Shown here: positions 17,251-25,263 of the stretch, piece after piece | How the letters are laid out: each line of letters opens with the position of its first letter | Numbering within the stretch: the first letter of the stretch is position 1 | NCBI GenBank assembly: GCA_038121105.1 | Contig: JAYONB010000004.1 | Span: 186,001-250,000, forward strand | Length of the DNA: 64,000 nt | Direction: 5' to 3' | DNA from: CALJDF01 sp038121105 | GTDB lineage: Bacteria > Pseudomonadota > Alphaproteobacteria > SHVP01 | Translations under genes and position numbers: made by a program | The notes under the pieces: generated by a model | Told to the model about the DNA's origin: nothing | What the model saw: the letters and a program-made list of their open reading frames with translations, nothing else | The model's database searches: none

Positions 17251-17300
17251 TTCATGCACTTTTAGTTGACGAAGCGGTGCCGTCGCCGGACAAGGATACC

Positions 17301-18506
17301 ATGGCCGACCCATCTAAGGTCCCGCCCGTGGGACATAACCGCCCCTACGTCAAAGCGGTTGACGCGGCGACAGGTTTCGAAGTGCTCGATGATTTCGAGC
17401 GCTTTTCCCAGCGGGATGACGTTTTCTGCCGGTCAACGTGGGATCCGGCGGTCAAGTCGGACAAAGTCGACGCTTTTTACCGCGGGCACGTCATGCCCCA
17501 TGCCAAGGCGCGGGGCGCCGACGGTTTTGGGCAACGCGATTACGCCTTGCGCAACGCGGCTTGGCACCTTACGCATTCACTGCGCGACCCAAAAGAAATC
17601 GGCGACGGGCGTAGCGAGGGATTTCTCAATCTCTTTTCCCTGCACGGCGAGGGGTGGCCTCAGTCTTTTCCCTATGACGATGCGGAAAGCGCGGCCCGGG
17701 ACGTGAAACGGGTCGCCAAAGTGTTTGGCGCCGACCTCGCCGGTATTTGTGCGAACGACGAGCGCTGGATTTACGCTAAGCGGTTTGATTCGGCGACCAA
17801 GCAGGACGCGCCGGTCGAATTGCCGGATGATCTGCCCTGGGTGGTTGTGGTTGCGACCGCCATGGATCGCGATTTGATCCGCACGGTGCCCTCGGCATTG
17901 TCCGGCGTGGCAACTGGGGCGGGGTACATGAACGATGCCTCGACGTTGATCACGCTAGCGCAGTTCATTCGCAATATGGGCTATCGCGCCTATGCAAGCA
18001 TGAACGACACCGCGATGGCGATCCCGATGGCGGCGCAGGCGGGACTGGGCGAGGTCGGCCGACATAGCTTGCTGATCACCGAGGAATTTGGTCCGCGTGT
18101 CAGGTTGGGCAAGGTGTTTACCGATATGCCGCTGGTCGCCGATCGGCCCAAGAATTTTGGCGTGCGCGCGTTTTGCGAGGTTTGCAACGCCTGTGCGGCG
18201 GCATGCCCGCCGCAAGCGATCGCGCACGGAGCGCCCAGCGCCGATCGACATAACCGATCCAACCTCAAAGGCGTTGTGAAATGGTCGACCGACGCCGAAA
18301 AGTGCTTTGGGTTTTGGGCCGCGCAGAACAGCGACTGCTCCATCTGCGTACGGGTCTGTCCTTACAACCGCGACTATCGCAAGTGGTGGCATCGCACGTG
18401 GCGCGCATTGGCCGGGGGTGGTTTGCGGGGCTTAGCCTTGCGGCTTGACCGTTGGCTCGACACCGGACGGCGACATCGTGCGAGTTGGTGGTGGTCGCGC
18501 CGGTAG
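17301..18506 (+). CDS. Reductive-dehalogenase-like corrinoid/4Fe-4S protein (RdhA/QueG relative)
   Basis: A 401-residue cytoplasmic protein with no visible Tat signal. The centre has the RdhA/QueG-type cobalamin-domain pattern: FIRNMGYRAYASM, IPMAAQAGLGEVGRHSLLIT, GPRVRLGKVFTDMPL. Two ferredoxin-type motifs follow: CEVCNACAAACP (Cys292, 295, 298, 302) and C-x10-CSICVRVCPYN (Cys335, 346, 349, 353). Anaerobic RdhA proteins carry a Tat peptide and membrane anchor; aerobic ones such as NpRdhA and BhbA are cytoplasmic with an extra C-terminal reductase domain. This one has neither and would need separate electron donors. The AAGGA-type site at about 17292 supports the ATG at 17301. It is divergent from kynA, and its stop abuts that of iorB. 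Dehalogenation is inferred from family only; a QueG-like oxidoreductase of other function is an alternative. Confidence 0.75.
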   Translation: MADPSKVPPVGHNRPYVKAVDAATGFEVLDDFERFSQRDDVFCRSTWDPAVKSDKVDAFYRGHVMPHAKARGADGFGQRDYALRNAAWHLTHSLRDPKEIGDGRSEGFLNLFSLHGEGWPQSFPYDDAESAARDVKRVAKVFGADLAGICANDERWIYAKRFDSATKQDAPVELPDDLPWVVVVATAMDRDLIRTVPSALSGVATGAGYMNDASTLITLAQFIRNMGYRAYASMNDTAMAIPMAAQAGLGEVGRHSLLITEEFGPRVRLGKVFTDMPLVADRPKNFGVRAFCEVCNACAAACPPQAIAHGAPSADRHNRSNLKGVVKWSTDAEKCFGFWAAQNSDCSICVRVCPYNRDYRKWWHRTWRALAGGGLRGLALRLDRWLDTGRRHRASWWWSRR

Positions 18507-20039
18507 CTATTCCGCGGCGGCCTTATCAAACGAACCGGAAGGTGCCCCAGCGGATTTGGCGAGCAAGGCGTCGAACTTGGAGTCGTCGGCATCGGATAGA
18601 GCTTGTTGGCGTAACGCTTTAAGGGTTGCCGCTGAGCTGTCGGGTGGCGTACCGGCCAGCCATGGCGCGACGACGTCGGTCATGACGCGTGTGTACTTGC
18701 CGACACCGCGCGTACGGGTTTCGCCGTAGCCCTTGCGTAGACGGGGAAGCTCGGCGATTTCCCGCGCGAGATGCATGTCGTTGGTCATTGCATGCTTAAG
18801 GGCCGCCAACCATGCATCGATGTCGGCGTTTTCTTCGGCGAAACGCAAAGTACGTGGGCGCCACCAACGCAGCCGTGCCAAAAGGTAGAGCATCAAAAAT
18901 CCGAGTACCGTGTCGGACCGGATGTGAAGGCCGACGTTCATCGTTTTGCCGCGTCGTGCGGCCCACGCGCGCAGCCGGGCACCCATCGTCGGGGGCAGCA
19001 TGTCGGCCCACTCGGGAATGCCCGGTTTGAGAAATTCGGTGACGCGAATCACTTGACCCGGTTGAGCCCCGATCTCGTCCCGCATGAGGTCGTAACGAGC
19101 GCCACGCGATTTAACGTCGGCCACGCGAATGATGTCCTCGAAGCTCATCCATACCGCCAGCTGCTTGGCGGCTTCGCCGGTCACGGTGCCGGCTCCGATG
19201 TCGGCGGTTTTTTCAGCCGCCACAAGGTCGGTGGTGCGGGCCAGCCAGCGCCGAGCATAACTGTCGTTTTGGAACCGGGTCAGTCGGGGCAGGGCTTCAG
19301 CGGCAATGGCATGCAGGGGTGCGGGCAGTTGCTTCATCGCCTGTGGGATGAGCGACGAGGTGGTTGACGTGTGGCGCTTCTCTAGCGCGGGCGCCTCGCT
19401 CGGGGGTTCGCGGACGGCGTTGAGACCGATGTCGAAACCCTTCAGGTTCGCCTCGACGGCTTTTCCGGCACGACGAACGGCATCGCGGTATACGTCATCT
19501 TCGAACGGGAGGACGCCGCTAGCGGCGATCATCCCGAGAAGGGCGGCGTTTAGCGACACGCCGTGACGGCGGGTCAGGGCAGCAATGTCAAAAACGATAG
19601 GTTGGCGGGCGAGTTCTTTCGCGGCTTCGACGATCCGATCCGAGTCGTAACGACCATCGGCCGGGACGCTTTTCTCGGCGATCGCAAAGATCCGATGGGT
19701 CGAGGCGATCAGCGTGGTGCGGTCGGGCGTGACGAAGCCGCGCTCCATCGCGCGGCCGGCTTCCAGGATTTCAGTGGCGACGACGAGATCAAGCGTACCT
19801 GGGTTCGGGAACAGCGCGAGGACCGGATCGCGGCCGTTTAGCTCCTGTCGCTTGGTGGGTACGATTTCGATGTAATAGGTCGTCGCACCCGTGCGCTGGG
19901 CAACTCCGGGTACGGACGTGCGTTGGACCGGATAGCCTTCCGCCGTCGCGGCTTCGGTGATCCAGTCGGCAAGCACGCCGCCGCCTTCGCCGCCGAGCGC
20001 GCCGATGATTAGGCAGATAGGCCGTAGGTCGTCGTTCAT
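18507..20039 (-). CDS. iorB: Indolepyruvate oxidoreductase subunit beta, long form with C-terminal extension
   Basis: A 510-residue protein. Residues 1 to about 190 are the pyruvate/2-ketoacid ferredoxin oxidoreductase gamma-type domain (IIGALGGEGGGVLADW near residue 10, RTSVPGVAQRTGATTYYIE near 40). The remaining 300 residues are the helical extension (DUF6537-like) found in many proteobacterial IorB proteins, ending with an LPRLRKGYGETRTRG segment. With IorA it converts indole-3-pyruvate or other aryl-2-oxoacids to aryl-acetyl-CoA, reducing ferredoxin. The ATG lies two bases after the iorA stop. The product would link tryptophan transamination to the CoA-ester pathway nearby. Its stop directly abuts the stop of the reductive-dehalogenase-like gene. 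Confidence 0.9.
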   Translation of the reverse strand: MNDDLRPICLIIGALGGEGGGVLADWITEAATAEGYPVQRTSVPGVAQRTGATTYYIEIVPTKRQELNGRDPVLALFPNPGTLDLVVATEILEAGRAMERGFVTPDRTTLIASTHRIFAIAEKSVPADGRYDSDRIVEAAKELARQPIVFDIAALTRRHGVSLNAALLGMIAASGVLPFEDDVYRDAVRRAGKAVEANLKGFDIGLNAVREPPSEAPALEKRHTSTTSSLIPQAMKQLPAPLHAIAAEALPRLTRFQNDSYARRWLARTTDLVAAEKTADIGAGTVTGEAAKQLAVWMSFEDIIRVADVKSRGARYDLMRDEIGAQPGQVIRVTEFLKPGIPEWADMLPPTMGARLRAWAARRGKTMNVGLHIRSDTVLGFLMLYLLARLRWWRPRTLRFAEENADIDAWLAALKHAMTNDMHLAREIAELPRLRKGYGETRTRGVGKYTRVMTDVVAPWLAGTPPDSSAATLKALRQQALSDADDSKFDALLAKSAGAPSGSFDKAAAE

Positions 20040-20041
20040 GG

Positions 20042-22204
20042 TTACTCGGCCGGCGTCGGTGCTGAAGGTTGACCGCCGCCACCTTGTAGCGTGCCGATGA
20101 CGGCACGACGAACGCCGGACAACATGCGATCGAGTAGCGTCGGGTTGTGGACGATCTCGGCCTTGTAGAACGAGGGGCAGAGTACTGCGGCATGCGCCAC
20201 CTCGCCGCAGACCCCACAGCCGACACATCCGTTATCGACATGGGCCACCGGATCGTCCCGCAGCGGGTCGGGGTTCGGTTTGATGGTGAGGGACGGGCAC
20301 CCCGACAGGCGAATGCAGGAGTGGTCGCCGGTGCACACGTCGTCGTCGACACCGAAGCGCGGCTGCACGACGCGCTCGCCTCGGGCGATTTTATCGCGGT
20401 TGGTGGGGCGCAGTCGGCGCTGGACAGCCAACATGCATTCGCCGGCGGCAACGATGACCTTGAGGCCTTTTTCCTTGGACGCGAAGGCTTCTTTGAGCGT
20501 GTCGAGAACCTTATCGATACTGTAGGTGCGTACCGTGCGCACCCAGGTCACGCCAAAGCCGCGCAAGGTATCTTCGATCGAGACGCGGTCCTGGTCGCCC
20601 TCGCGATCGGCGGCGCGGCTGGAGGGAATGTGTTGGGCGCCCGTCGCAGAGGTATAGCCGTTGTCCATGACGATTAGCACGCCGTCGCTCTTGTTGAAGA
20701 CGGCTTCCGCGACGCCAGAGGTCAGACCGTTATGCCAAAGCCCGCCGTCGCCCATTACGCTGACGACACGCTTGCCGAAGTTCGGGCTGACGGCGGTAGA
20801 CGAGGCGAGGGAGAGCCCGTAGCCCAGCACCGTGTTGCCGATATTGAATGGGGCGAGCGTCGAAAAGGTATGACAGCCGATGTCCGAGGCGACATGGAAC
20901 TCGCCTAGCTCTTTCTTGGCGAGTTTCATCGCCGTGAACACCGGACGTTCGGGACAGCCGACGCAGAACCCCGGCGGTCGAGCCGGCACGGCCTGGCCAA
21001 GAATTTCGCGTGCCCGGTTCTTAGTGCGGTCGAGTTGCGCGACCGTTTTGCCGACATCGTCGAACGCAGCGGTGGCATGGCCGACGGTTTCGGCAAACTT
21101 GGCGATGCCCCGCAGCATGACCTCGCCGGTATATTCGCCCGCCATCGGCAGAACGTCTTTGCCATACAGTTTGGTGTTGAGGTCGGCGCGGCGCAGCACG
21201 GCATGGAGGGCTTGTTCGATATAGTCGGGTTGGCCCTCTTCGACGACCAACACGGCACGTTTGTCGGCGCAGAACGCCGAGACCTCGTCGGGGATAAGCG
21301 GATAGGTAACGTTCAGGACGTAAAGCGGAATGCGCGAATTGCCGAATGCGTCGGCAAGCCCGAGTTGGTTCAATGAGCGCATGACCGAGTTGTACATGCC
21401 GCCCTGCATGATGATGCCGAGGTCGCCGAGGTCGCCGTCGAAGGTCTCGTTGAGTTTTTGGTCGCGGATGTAGTCGATAGCCGCCGGCATGCGGACATCC
21501 ACCTTCAAGCGTTCCTGAATGTAGGTGGAGGGCGGTAGGCAAATTCGGTCGAAGTTGAAATCGGATTCCTCGAGCAAATTCTTGCTTGAGATGGCGGGCG
21601 AAACGTTGTCGCGCGTCGGAAAACTGCCGTAGACGTGACACGCGCGGATGCGCAGCTCGAGCATGACCGGCGTGCTGCTGGCTTCGCTGAGTTCGAAGCC
21701 TTTTTCGACCATGTTGACGATGGTCGGTAGGTTGGGGCGCGGGTCGAGCAACCACATCTGAGACTTCATGGCGAAGGCGTGGGTGCGCTCTTGGATAATG
21801 CTGGCGCCGTCCCCGTAGTCTTCGCCAAGCACGATCATGGCGCCGCCTTTGACGCCCGCCGAGGCGAGATTGGATAGCGCGTCGGATGCGACATTGGTGC
21901 CGACGGTCGACTTCCAGGTGACGGCACCTCGCATAGGATAGTTGATCGAGGCGCCGAGCATCGCGGCGGCGGCGGCTTCGCTCGCGTTCCCTTCGTAATG
22001 GACCCCCAGGTCGTCCAGGATCGGCTGTGCGTCCTCCAACACATCCATCATGTGCGAGACCGGCGCGCCCTGGTAGCCGCCGACATAGGAAACGCCGGAC
22101 TGGAGCAACGCTTTAGTCACAGCCAGGATACCTTCGCCGTGGAAGGTCTCGCCATCGCCGAGCCGTAGGGCTTCGACTTCCTTCTTGAATGACCGTTCAG
22201 CCAA
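20042..22204 (-). CDS. iorA: Indolepyruvate oxidoreductase subunit alpha
   Basis: A 720-residue thiamine-pyrophosphate enzyme. The N-terminal pyrimidine-binding domain has YVGGYQGAPVSHMMDVL near residue 40. The central TPP domain carries PPGFCVGCPERP and the TPP-binding GDGGLWHNG. The C-terminal ferredoxin-like part has a CTGDHSCIRLSGC motif and CVGCGVCGEVAHAAVLCP, for two iron-sulfur clusters. It oxidatively decarboxylates indolepyruvate or phenylpyruvate-type acids. The frame is open to an ATG at 22258, but a TTG at 22204 has an AGGGAG ribosome-binding site at good distance and gives a family-like N-terminus, so it was preferred. iorB follows two bases after the stop. It is divergent from the PLP enzyme at 22299. 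Confidence 0.92.
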   Translation of the reverse strand: MAERSFKKEVEALRLGDGETFHGEGILAVTKALLQSGVSYVGGYQGAPVSHMMDVLEDAQPILDDLGVHYEGNASEAAAAAMLGASINYPMRGAVTWKSTVGTNVASDALSNLASAGVKGGAMIVLGEDYGDGASIIQERTHAFAMKSQMWLLDPRPNLPTIVNMVEKGFELSEASSTPVMLELRIRACHVYGSFPTRDNVSPAISSKNLLEESDFNFDRICLPPSTYIQERLKVDVRMPAAIDYIRDQKLNETFDGDLGDLGIIMQGGMYNSVMRSLNQLGLADAFGNSRIPLYVLNVTYPLIPDEVSAFCADKRAVLVVEEGQPDYIEQALHAVLRRADLNTKLYGKDVLPMAGEYTGEVMLRGIAKFAETVGHATAAFDDVGKTVAQLDRTKNRAREILGQAVPARPPGFCVGCPERPVFTAMKLAKKELGEFHVASDIGCHTFSTLAPFNIGNTVLGYGLSLASSTAVSPNFGKRVVSVMGDGGLWHNGLTSGVAEAVFNKSDGVLIVMDNGYTSATGAQHIPSSRAADREGDQDRVSIEDTLRGFGVTWVRTVRTYSIDKVLDTLKEAFASKEKGLKVIVAAGECMLAVQRRLRPTNRDKIARGERVVQPRFGVDDDVCTGDHSCIRLSGCPSLTIKPNPDPLRDDPVAHVDNGCVGCGVCGEVAHAAVLCPSFYKAEIVHNPTLLDRMLSGVRRAVIGTLQGGGGQPSAPTPAE

Positions 22205-22246
22205 TGGGGTTTTTCTCCCTGCGAAGCGCGCGGTGCGTTCGTGGCG

Positions 22247-22277
22247 ATGATATATCATTGGCTACTGACCGCCAGTA
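22247..22277. promoter_or_regulatory. Two adjacent palindromes in the iorA / PLP-enzyme divergent promoter
   Basis: The 12-bp perfect palindrome ATGATATATCAT (22247-22258) is followed by the inverted repeat TACTG-N5-CAGTA (22263-22277). Both lie between the divergent iorA and PLP-enzyme starts. Such paired short palindromes are typical of repressor or activator binding, but the cognate regulator is not identifiable. If iorA instead started at the ATG at 22258, the first palindrome would be within its first codons. Confidence 0.35.
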
Positions 22278-22298
22278 ACGGCCGTATGGAGAGTGACG

Positions 22299-23585
22299 AT
22301 GGGCGCACGTCCCGAACTTTTTCCCCCCGATTTGATGCGTGAGATTCGGGACCGATTCCACCACACCGACTATTGCCCCATCCTCAGGGAACCCCGCGTG
22401 TTTTTCGAAAACGGCGGCGGCTCGCTCAAGCTCAAAGACGCACTTACCGCGAACGCCGAGATTGAGGCTCTGCCGGACCAAGAAGGCCGTCAGAATGCGG
22501 CGTCGGCCTATTTGACTGAGGTGCTGAATGCGGGCCGAGCCGATCTCCATTTGCTGTTCGGGTCCGAGGCGCTGGGCGCCGGTAAGGGCCAGGTGATTTC
22601 AGGCGAGACCGGCACGCGGTTGCTATACCGGCTTATTCGGTCGATCGCTTTGTCCGCCCCGCCGGGCCCAGTGATATCGAGCACGCTGGAGCATCCGGCT
22701 AGTCTCGACTCGGCGAAGCAATGGGCGGCGAACACTGACCGCGACTGGATCGAGGTGCCGTTCGATCCGAAGACGGGCACGGTCAGTGCTGAGAACTATG
22801 CAGTTGCGGTCACGCCCGACACGCGTATCGCAACGATCATTCATACCAGTATGTTGACCGGGTTCGTCGTCGATCTTGCGGCGGTGTCCAAGGCGATCCG
22901 GGCCGTCGCTCCTGATTGCTACATCATCGTTGACGGCATCCAGCATGCACCGCACGGGACGATGGACGTGGCGTCGTACGGGGTCGATGCCTATGTGTTC
23001 TCGCCCTACAAAGCCTTCTCGCGTCTATCGTTGGGATTTGCCTGGATCAACGACCGGATCCACGAGGTGCCGCACGAGCACATGTTGGGTAAGAGCAATA
23101 GGGACTGGGAGTTGGGTTCGCGTGATCCCGCATTCTATGCCGCGGAAACCAAAGTGGTGGACTATTTCTGTTGGCTCGGCGGTCACTACACCAACGACAC
23201 CGACCGCAATGCCGCAATGCGCGCCGGGACTGCCGCAATGGAGCGTCATGAGGCGGCGCTGATCGATTTGTTGCTTAACGGCGACGAAAAGACCGAAGGG
23301 CTCGCCGCATTCGATGATGTGAAGGTGATTGGACCGATGACGCTTGAGGGGCGCGAGGGAATCGTGTCCTTCAATCTCGAAGGCATGACCTCGCCCGACC
23401 TCGTACAAGCTTTCGCTAAGCGCGGCATCTGCGTGCATGCCCGTATCTCGGATGCCTATTCCGGTCATATTCTTGGTGCGTTGGGCGTCGAGGACTGCTT
23501 GCGTGTTTCGATGTGCCACTACAATTCGCCGGACGAAGTGCGACAGTTCCTCGGCGCGCTGAAAGAGATTCGGGCCGCCCGGTAG
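22299..23585 (+). CDS. Class V aminotransferase-fold PLP enzyme (kynureninase/cysteine-desulfurase-like), function unknown
   Basis: A 428-residue fold-type I PLP protein. It shows FFENGGGSLKL near residue 29, SSTLEHPASL (cofactor region), IIVDGIQHAPHG (PLP Asp plus His) near 210 and the Schiff-base lysine segment VFSPYKAF near 230. This resembles the cysteine-desulfurase/isopenicillin-N-epimerase branch of class V aminotransferases and is clearly distinct from the two true kynureninases in the window. Reactions in this branch include desulfuration, epimerisation and beta-elimination or C-C cleavage, so no product is assigned. A GGAGAG site just upstream supports the ATG at 22299 over the GTG six bases earlier. 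It converges on the hyuB-hyuA-ridA operon with a 4-base gap, and shares a divergent promoter with iorA. Confidence 0.8.
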   Translation: MGARPELFPPDLMREIRDRFHHTDYCPILREPRVFFENGGGSLKLKDALTANAEIEALPDQEGRQNAASAYLTEVLNAGRADLHLLFGSEALGAGKGQVISGETGTRLLYRLIRSIALSAPPGPVISSTLEHPASLDSAKQWAANTDRDWIEVPFDPKTGTVSAENYAVAVTPDTRIATIIHTSMLTGFVVDLAAVSKAIRAVAPDCYIIVDGIQHAPHGTMDVASYGVDAYVFSPYKAFSRLSLGFAWINDRIHEVPHEHMLGKSNRDWELGSRDPAFYAAETKVVDYFCWLGGHYTNDTDRNAAMRAGTAAMERHEAALIDLLLNGDEKTEGLAAFDDVKVIGPMTLEGREGIVSFNLEGMTSPDLVQAFAKRGICVHARISDAYSGHILGALGVEDCLRVSMCHYNSPDEVRQFLGALKEIRAAR

Positions 23586-23589
23586 GGGG

Positions 23590-25263
23590 CTAGGCGCGTA
23601 CCGCGATACCCTTGTCCAAGTCGACGGTGACGCCGTAGTCGCGCAATGCCGCGTCGATGCTGACAGCGCCGGTACGAACGTCCTCTCGGACGCGTTCGGG
23701 GTCGCGCTTCAACGGGTCGCCGTAGCCCCCGCCGCCGGCCTCGGCGATCGTGAATGTTTCGCCCGGTTTTAGTTCCAGCCGGCCTTTGGGCGGTATGGGC
23801 TTTCCGTCGACCAAAAACTCTCGGGTCGTTCCCGGTTGGCCGCCGAGATATCCCTTGGCCGGGAACTCCGTGCGCATGCCGAACATAAAGATGGCGACCG
23901 TATCATTTCGCGTATTGGTCAAGGACGCGATCTGACCGAGGCCGCCCCTATATTCGCCGGGCCCACCCGAATCAGTCAGGAGGCGGCGATAGTTGATCCG
24001 TACACCGGTCTCGTTCTCCCAAACCTCGCTGGCCACGACGGCATTGTTGGTGGGCGAGGGGGTTGTGTGGTGACCGTCGAGCCCTTTCATGGCCCCGACG
24101 CCGCCGGCAAGGAAGTACTGCGTCGAGCCGGCCTCGCCACCAGAAATGCTGGTGTGGCAGATGAACAACGACGCCATGCCGGAGTCGGCTTGGACGCGGT
24201 CGGGCATCGCGTCGGCAAGCGCCCCCATGATCAAGGGCACGATGAACCAGCCGATCGAATGGCGGCCGCCCGTCGGCGAGGGGCGCTGGGCGTTGAGGAT
24301 CGAGCCTTTTGGCGCAGAGACATCGACCGGCAACAGCGCGCCTAGGTTGTTGGGGATGGTGGGCGTGGTGAGCGATTTGACGGTGTAGGTCGCAAACGCG
24401 CGGGTGTAGCAAAAAGGCACGTTGATCGCGTAGGTCGCCGAGGGACCGGTACCGGCGAAGTCGATCGCAATCGAGTCGCCTTTGACCGTGACTTGGCAGG
24501 CCAGCGTGACTGCGTCGGTGACCGTTTCGACTTCGATTTCGTTGCCGTAGGTGCCGTCCGGGATAGCGGCAATCTCTTTACGTATGGCGGTTTCAGACTG
24601 GTTGATGATCCCTTCCGAAAGCGCGCAAAGATCGTGGATCTCGTATTCGTCCATGAACTCGCCGATCAACCGCTCGCCGACGGTGCAGCCCGCAATGTCG
24701 GCCATGATGTCGCCGAAAACCTGATCTGGTGTGCGGACGTTGCCGGCAATCAGGTCGTGGAGATACGCCACCGGCTCGCCCGCGTCGTAAAGCTTGGTGA
24801 CGGGCAGCATCAGGCCTTCTTGATAGATCGCGGTATTCATCACAGAGAGGCCGACACCGCCGATATCGGGAAGGTGACTGATGGTCATCACAAAGCCGAC
24901 AAGCTTACCGTCTTTGAATGCCGGGCGTGCGATGCAGATATCGGGTGTATGTCCGGTGCCGAGCCAGGGATCGTTGGTGACAACGACATCCCCCTCTTTC
25001 CAGGTTTCCGCCGGGAATTTTGCCAGCATGTGCTGTATGGTCAGCGGCGCGGTACCGATGAAGGCGGGCATCGATAGGGTAGCTTGCGCGATGCTGCGAC
25101 CCTTTTCGTCAAAGACCACACAAGCAAGGTCCCACGCTTCGCGCACGCCGACTGAGAACGCGGTGCGCACGATCGAAAGAAGGATCTCGTCGGTGATCGC
25201 GATCAAGCGATCCCACATGATCCCCAGGTCAACGGCGTCAATCTGCTTTGTTTCGGAGTCCAT
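23590..25263 (-). CDS. hyuB: Hydantoinase B / oxoprolinase-family subunit (copy 1)
   Basis: A 557-residue HyuB-type subunit. Recognisable segments are VVTNDPWLGTGHTPD near residue 93, HLPDIGG, TGGRHSIGW and a C-terminal GGGYGDPLKRDPE. HyuB pairs with HyuA in ATP-dependent opening of hydantoins, 5-oxoproline or other lactams; relatives include caprolactamase, acetophenone carboxylase, and IaaC/IaaE of indoleacetate degradation. The ATG overlaps the hyuA stop by one base (TAATG), so the pair is translationally coupled. Order on the minus strand is ridA-like, hyuA, hyuB. Substrate unknown; the setting suggests a cyclic amide derived from tryptophan or another amino acid, which is inference. Confidence 0.9.
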   Translation of the reverse strand: MDSETKQIDAVDLGIMWDRLIAITDEILLSIVRTAFSVGVREAWDLACVVFDEKGRSIAQATLSMPAFIGTAPLTIQHMLAKFPAETWKEGDVVVTNDPWLGTGHTPDICIARPAFKDGKLVGFVMTISHLPDIGGVGLSVMNTAIYQEGLMLPVTKLYDAGEPVAYLHDLIAGNVRTPDQVFGDIMADIAGCTVGERLIGEFMDEYEIHDLCALSEGIINQSETAIRKEIAAIPDGTYGNEIEVETVTDAVTLACQVTVKGDSIAIDFAGTGPSATYAINVPFCYTRAFATYTVKSLTTPTIPNNLGALLPVDVSAPKGSILNAQRPSPTGGRHSIGWFIVPLIMGALADAMPDRVQADSGMASLFICHTSISGGEAGSTQYFLAGGVGAMKGLDGHHTTPSPTNNAVVASEVWENETGVRINYRRLLTDSGGPGEYRGGLGQIASLTNTRNDTVAIFMFGMRTEFPAKGYLGGQPGTTREFLVDGKPIPPKGRLELKPGETFTIAEAGGGGYGDPLKRDPERVREDVRTGAVSIDAALRDYGVTVDLDKGIAVRA

